This document shows, piece after piece, positions 7,133 through 10,412 of a stretch of DNA of 10,412 nt (its first letter is position 1; every line of letters starts with the position of its first letter). The position numbers and the translations under genes are program-made. Source of the stretch: Hyphomicrobiales bacterium (GTDB lineage: Bacteria; Pseudomonadota; Alphaproteobacteria; Rhizobiales; CAYWUX01); assembly GCA_028279265.1 (NCBI GenBank), contig JANQOC010000473.1, forward strand, positions 1 to 10,412. The letters run 5' to 3'. The notes under the pieces are model-generated. The model saw only the letters and a list, made by a program, of their open reading frames with translations, was not told the origin of the DNA and did no database searches.

Positions 7133-8416
7133 ATGCTTAGCGCCGAAGAAAATGAAGTTCTGGTCCGGGTCGGGCCGGAGGAGCCCATGGGCCAACTGAT
7201 GCGACAGCACTGGACGCCGGTTTGCCTTATTGAGGAAGTCCAGGAGCCCGACGGGAAACCCATACTTGTCGAAGTTCTGGGAATCCGCCTCGTGGCGTTT
7301 CGAGACAGCGACGGCAAGCTGGGTCTGCTGGACGAATTGTGTCCTCACCGCCGGGCATCGTTGGTGCTGGGACGCAATGAAGAATGCGGACTGAGGTGTC
7401 TCTATCATGGCTGGAAGTTCGATACCGAGGGGCGCGTTAAGGCGATGTCCTCGGAACCCGAAGGCAGCCCTCTCATGAACAAGGTTCAACACCGCGCTTA
7501 TCCGACCCATGAATGGGGCGGATTTGTCTGGGCCTGGCTTGGGGCGTTGGATGAAGTGCCGGAATTTCGCTTACCGGCATTTGCTCCCACGGAAGATCAG
7601 CAAACCTCGATCCTGAAAATTCGTATTCCTGCCAACTGGGCGCAAATTACCGAGGGGCAGATTGATTCCGCACATTCATCGTCGCTGCATTCATCGGATA
7701 TGGTGCCGGCACGGGTTGAAACCGCGGAAGCCGATGATCAGAGCTGGTACCGGCCCTCGACGGATAAATCACCGCGGATGCAGACACAAACGACGGCGTA
7801 TGGCTTTCATTATGCTGCCATCCGCCGACCGATCAAAAACTCTGCGACTCATAACTATGTGAGGGTCACGGAATATATCGCACCTTACATTTCACTCATC
7901 CCGCCGAACAGTTCCTACAATGTTGCCAGCGTTATTGTTCCCATTGATGACGAAACATCGGCGTTTCATTTCATCGCCTGGGGCGATCCTGAAACAACGC
8001 CTTCGACGGAGGCCTGGCGCGCCTTTAACCGCGCTGTTCCCGGCGAGGATCTGGATCCGGAAACCTGGGCGCCATACCGGACCATGGAGAACTGGTTTGG
8101 CCAGGACCGGGAACTCATGAAGACGGAAAATTTCACCGGCATTGCCGGAATTCCCAATCAGGATATCGCCATGTGGGTTTCCATGGGGGCGATTGTCGAT
8201 CGAACACACGATATACTGGGGGCTTCGGATCTGGCGATAGTTGAATTTCGGCGCCTGATGGTCGATGCTGCCCGCATCGTCGAAAGTGGTGGTCAGGCTA
8301 TCGGTACGGATCCGGACATCGTTTACACGGACATCGCCTCCTATCAGGAAGTCATATCGAAAGAAGCGGACTGGCGGACAATCGTCAGTGGGCAATCACC
8401 GGTTGCCGCGGAATAG
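7133..8416 (+). CDS. pht3: Rieske non-heme iron oxygenase, phthalate 4,5-dioxygenase-type
   Basis: Terminal oxygenase expected to add O2 across the 4,5-bond of phthalate, using electrons from the reductase encoded divergently. The product from ATG 7133 has 427 residues and begins MLSAEENEVLVRVGPEEPMG, typical of phthalate dioxygenase. The Rieske cluster ligands are C70, H72 (CPHRRAS) and C89, H92 (CLYHGW). In the catalytic domain EGQIDSAHSSSLH gives the bridging aspartate D178 and iron ligands H181 and H186. D344 in the NQDIAMW motif is the likely third iron ligand by comparison with other Rieske oxygenases. The GASDLAIVEFRRLM stretch near 363-376 is also family-typical. As in phthalate dioxygenase, no separate beta subunit gene is seen. 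The subfamily also includes enzymes for other aromatic acids, so substrate is inferred from the full pathway set around it. It converges on the MarR gene 30 bases downstream. Confidence 0.93.
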   Translation: MLSAEENEVLVRVGPEEPMGQLMRQHWTPVCLIEEVQEPDGKPILVEVLGIRLVAFRDSDGKLGLLDELCPHRRASLVLGRNEECGLRCLYHGWKFDTEGRVKAMSSEPEGSPLMNKVQHRAYPTHEWGGFVWAWLGALDEVPEFRLPAFAPTEDQQTSILKIRIPANWAQITEGQIDSAHSSSLHSSDMVPARVETAEADDQSWYRPSTDKSPRMQTQTTAYGFHYAAIRRPIKNSATHNYVRVTEYIAPYISLIPPNSSYNVASVIVPIDDETSAFHFIAWGDPETTPSTEAWRAFNRAVPGEDLDPETWAPYRTMENWFGQDRELMKTENFTGIAGIPNQDIAMWVSMGAIVDRTHDILGASDLAIVEFRRLMVDAARIVESGGQAIGTDPDIVYTDIASYQEVISKEADWRTIVSGQSPVAAE

Positions 8417-8446
8417 TTGGTTTCGGCTGATAATTATTGGGGGCAG

Positions 8447-8971
8447 TCAGGATTTGCCGCGGGTCGGTTCGATAGACAGCCCCTGTTGAACCAGCAACTG
8501 TTCGTCCCTGTTTAGATTGTCGATCATTTTCAGAAGCTGGCGGCGCATCACGGCCAGCTCTTTTTCGTTGAGCCCTTCAACGGCAACCCGGTTCGTTTCC
8601 TCAGCCAGGGGAATGAGATCTGCCCTGAGACTGCGGCCTTTGTCGGTGAGATAGACGAGTTGCCGCCTCTTATCCGGATTCGGTGCGCGCTTTACAACCA
8701 GGTCCAAGCTTTCCATTTTGGAAATTGCAGAATGAACGGTCGGCTCCATCAGGCCGGCCCGCCTGCTGAGCTCTTTCTGTGAAAGCCCTTCCTCGTCCCA
8801 CAAAATGCGCAGAAAAATCCAGTGGCCGAAGGAGATTTTGTGCTCGGACAGACGGTATTCCAGACTGCGCCTGAAGTTCCGGGATAACAGGCGGACGATA
8901 TGGGCAAGACGCTCGTCTGCATGCAGCGCGTTTTGGGTCCCGGTGCTTTGTTCCCTGGTATCGGCTTTCAA
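8447..8971 (-). CDS. MarR-family transcriptional regulator
   Basis: Likely ligand-responsive repressor of the pathway. The 174-residue product has the MarR layout: an N-terminal dimerisation helix (RLAHIVRLLSRNFRRSLEYRL), a winged helix-turn-helix near residues 48-112 with GLSQKELSRRAGLMEPTVHSA as the DNA-reading part, and a wing NPDKRRQLVYLTDKG near 98-112 with the conserved D and R residues, then C-terminal dimerisation helices. The only plausible start is TTG at 8971, with AAAGGA (8988-8983) 11 bases before it; no in-frame ATG or GTG fits. The gene is convergent with the oxygenase gene and separated by 30 bases. In aromatic catabolism such proteins usually release DNA on binding the substrate or its CoA ester. 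The palindrome at 7051-7062 is the best operator candidate. No cysteine-based redox sensor is evident. Confidence 0.92.
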   Translation of the reverse strand: MKADTREQSTGTQNALHADERLAHIVRLLSRNFRRSLEYRLSEHKISFGHWIFLRILWDEEGLSQKELSRRAGLMEPTVHSAISKMESLDLVVKRAPNPDKRRQLVYLTDKGRSLRADLIPLAEETNRVAVEGLNEKELAVMRRQLLKMIDNLNRDEQLLVQQGLSIEPTRGKS

Positions 8972-9002
8972 GTTTGTTTTTGTCCTTTGTCCGTATTTTT
9001 TT

Positions 9003-9061
9003 GGATCATATTGATATCCGGTCGCCCATGTGAGGTCGAGAAAAGTGATCCAATATTATCC
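9003..9061. promoter_or_regulatory. inverted GGATmATATTG pair upstream of the marR gene; candidate autoregulatory region
   Basis: GGATCATATTG at 9003-9013 recurs in inverted orientation with one change at 9061-9051 (GGATAATATTG on the minus strand), 37 bases apart. The first copy also forms an imperfect dyad GGATCATATTGATATCC. A weak minus-strand promoter (TCGACC, 17 bases, TATCAA) would overlap this copy. The location suits autoregulation of the MarR gene, but both copies are AT-rich and the evidence is only pattern. Confidence 0.3.
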
Positions 9062-9068
9062 TGTGAGA

Positions 9069-9779
9069 TTATTCAATCTTTCCCTGAACCCGTTTGCACA
9101 AAAATTCCCAGGCTCTTTCTGTGGCGACCGGTGGTTGATTGTACTGTGAATTGAGATCGGCTTCTCCCACGGACAAGTACTTCACGTCCCCCAGTTGCAT
9201 GGACTGCATCTGAATCCGGGCATTGACCATCAGGTAAATAGAGGACAGTACGGCTTCTTCGAGGGTTATTCCCGCGACAGTGCAGCCATGTCCGCGCATT
9301 AGAACGGCGAAATTGTCGCCAAGGGTTTCTGCAAGACTCAGCCCCTGTTCGTGGTTGGCGACAAGAAGGTTGGTGTCGCCAAAATGATCCCGGATATCCC
9401 AGACAGGGATTTTTTGCCCAATGCGCCCGGCAGAATGAAATACGGGTCGGATTGGCGTATCTGTGACCCCGAACGGCAGTACCTCATAAGCATGGTTGTG
9501 AACAACCGACTGGATCTCGGGACGCTTTTCGTAGATGGCGCCGTGAATGAACCTTTCGAGATAAGGCTTTCGATCTCCGGGATTTACGTCTGTCCCATCC
9601 AGTTCAAACTCCATGATATCCTGTTCCTGAACAAGCTCCGGGCTGCGGGAACAGGAGAGCAGAAAACGATCTTCTCTGTCGGGATGGCGAATGCTGACAT
9701 GACCGTAGGCGTCGACAACGCCTTCATTGGCCAATATATGATTGGCGGTTACGAGATTTTCCAATACTTCCGGGTTCAT
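9069..9779 (-). CDS. class II aldolase/adducin-family protein, candidate aromatic-acid decarboxylase
   Basis: A 236-residue single-domain class II aldolase fold. Divalent metal ligands are visible: H94 and H96 in SVVHNHAYEV and H164 in MRGHGCTV; E75 in YLERFIHGAIY is at the usual catalytic acid position. Sugar-phosphate aldolases share this fold, but the context and the sequence style (VDAYGHVSIRHP, LERFIHGAIYEKRP) point to the branch that includes 3,4-dihydroxyphthalate 2-decarboxylase (PhtC) and the pyridine-dicarboxylate decarboxylase of vitamin B6 breakdown. That makes it a second possible decarboxylase at this locus; the exact reaction is not provable here. The start ATG 9779 follows AGGAG (9790-9786) by six bases; an in-frame TTG at 9785 lies too close to the ribosome site. 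It is read in the same direction as the MarR gene, 97 bases upstream of it. Confidence 0.88.
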   Translation of the reverse strand: MNPEVLENLVTANHILANEGVVDAYGHVSIRHPDREDRFLLSCSRSPELVQEQDIMEFELDGTDVNPGDRKPYLERFIHGAIYEKRPEIQSVVHNHAYEVLPFGVTDTPIRPVFHSAGRIGQKIPVWDIRDHFGDTNLLVANHEQGLSLAETLGDNFAVLMRGHGCTVAGITLEEAVLSSIYLMVNARIQMQSMQLGDVKYLSVGEADLNSQYNQPPVATERAWEFLCKRVQGKIE

Positions 9780-9785
9780 CGACAA

Positions 9786-9805
9786 CTCCTTCGACTGTCA
9801 GTATA
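9786..9805 (-). promoter_or_regulatory. -10 box and ribosome binding site of the class II aldolase gene
   Basis: TATACT (9805-9800, minus strand, 5/6 match to the -10 consensus) is followed nine bases later by AGGAG (9790-9786), then ATG 9779. The leader would be about 13 bases. No -35 box with normal spacing is clear (TTGAAG is 20 bases away). The ribosome site is reliable; the promoter is tentative. Confidence 0.35.
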
Positions 9806-10225
9806 AACCGGCATAAGAAACCTGTCTTCAAGGAACTCAGGCTTTAGGGCACAATTATCAGAATTTCGATGAACCGTTTTTGCAGAGCTTTGCGGGGGCT
9901 CAGCTCGATAGTTCTCAACGCCGATATTCACAGTCGAGACGCTGGTTTGCAGGTGTTGCCAACGAGACAAAGAGCAAGGACAGGAAAGTTCCAAACGAAA
10001 TAATCATTGCCACAGGCAAGGAAGGTTGGTGTGAAGACAAACCCAAAGAATGCGAAGAAAGTTTCGACAATGCCTGTGTAGGCCTTGTCCGGGTTTCACA
10101 GACTAATGAAGTCAGGGGGAGATCGATCAACCTTGACCCGGACATTTCGGCTTCGGTCCTGCAGAAAGTTGCTTGACCTCCGCCCTTGTTCAGCAATCCC
10201 ATGCAAACACGATGGATTCGTATGA
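9806..10225. other. intergenic stretch without a supportable gene
   Basis: Open frames of about 98 codons (9880-10176, +) and 137 codons (9915-10328, -) cover this stretch but overlap each other, lack good ribosome sites and resemble no family I know. On the minus strand two hydrophobic stretches occur close together in different frames: ETFFAFFGFVFTPTF near 10020-10065 and VAMIISFGTFLSLLFVSLA near 9955-10013. They could be the remains of a frameshifted membrane-protein gene, or simply the antisense of polar codons. Confidence 0.4.
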
Positions 10226-10334
10226 CAGTCTTTGACTTTGGACTGAACGGGGTTTCCGGATTCGCGTGGATCATCCGCTGAATCCGGAACCCTATTTTGT
10301 ATTTCAATGGCGTCCGGCCGTTGATCAAGCCGGA
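10226..10334. repeat. cluster of three palindromes downstream of the right-edge gene
   Basis: Three hairpins follow one another. CAGTC/GACTG arms lie at 10226-10230 and 10241-10245. A long dyad at 10250-10292 pairs GGGTTTCCGGATTC with GAATCCGGAACCC (one bulged T), with an inner GGAT/ATCC pairing. TCCGGC (10313-10318) pairs with GCCGGA (10329-10334) around TTGATCAA. The middle one is followed on the plus strand by TATTTTGTATTT, so it could terminate rightward transcription; on the minus strand no T-run follows. The dense arrangement in a non-coding gap resembles dispersed REP-like elements, which one copy cannot prove. Confidence 0.5.
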
Positions 10335-10345
10335 TCACCCGTGTT

Positions 10346-10412
10346 TTACCACCTGCCGTCTTTTGATCCGTCGTAGTGTTTCTCCAGGTCTTCCCAAACC
10401 TTGATGTAGTCG
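10346..10412 (-). CDS. C-terminal fragment of an unidentified protein
   Basis: The window edge cuts a minus-strand reading frame whose last 21 codons end in TAA at 10348-10346. The residues begin DYIKVWEDLEKHYDG and finish with DGRW, a charged, helical-looking tail with ordinary codon use. A palindrome starts 12 bases after the stop, which fits a gene end. The fragment is too short for a family call. It runs in the same direction as the aldolase gene, but more than 500 bases separate them, so shared transcription is doubtful. Confidence 0.45.
   Translation of the reverse strand, partial: DYIKVWEDLEKHYDGSKDGRW

Noticed and set aside
8403..8462. Direct repeat TTGCCGCGG at 8403-8411 and 8454-8462
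   Set aside because: Nine bases, both copies largely within the coding ends of two convergent genes; likely chance.
9880..10328. Opposed open frames of 98 and 137 codons in the right-hand gap
   Set aside because: They overlap each other, have no ribosome sites or known domains, and the longer one runs through the palindromes at 10250-10292.

Overview
The window looks like an aromatic-acid catabolism island from a Gram-negative bacterium, most likely an alphaproteobacterium, perhaps marine. That placement is inference from the TRAP transporter of the TAXI type, the family set, the moderate GC content and the gene style; no rRNA or marker gene is present to confirm it.

The core (3941-8416) holds homologues of all four enzymes of the classical phthalate 4,5-dioxygenase route: a Rieske oxygenase (7133-8416, +), its FMN/2Fe-2S reductase (6080-7021, -), a Gfo/Idh/MocA dihydrodiol dehydrogenase (4939-6090, -) and a 4,5-dihydroxyphthalate decarboxylase (3941-4927, -). 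Together they would convert phthalate, or a close analogue, to protocatechuate. Oxygenase and reductase are divergent. The 111-base gap between them carries a perfect TTGACA -35 box for the leftward operon and a perfect 12-bp palindrome (TTAGATATCTAA) over its -10 region, a good repressor site. The leftward operon is tight: 11-base overlap, 11-base gap, then a TAATG stop/start fusion into a 139-residue protein of unknown function.

Further left, in the same direction, lie a TAXI solute-binding protein (2334-3347) and a fused 4TM/12TM TRAP permease (341-2260), the probable uptake system. A perfect 10-bp inverted repeat sits between these two genes. At the left edge (2-235, +) is the C-terminus of a convergent TauD/TfdA-type dioxygenase.

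Right of the oxygenase are a convergent MarR-family regulator (8447-8971, -), the best candidate to bind the operator, and a class II aldolase/adducin-family protein (9069-9779, -) that resembles 3,4-dihydroxyphthalate-type decarboxylases. Bases 9786-10345 contain no gene I can defend, but have possible membrane-protein remnants and a run of three palindromes. The right edge holds the last 21 codons of an unidentified leftward gene. Protocatechuate ring-cleavage genes are not in the window.
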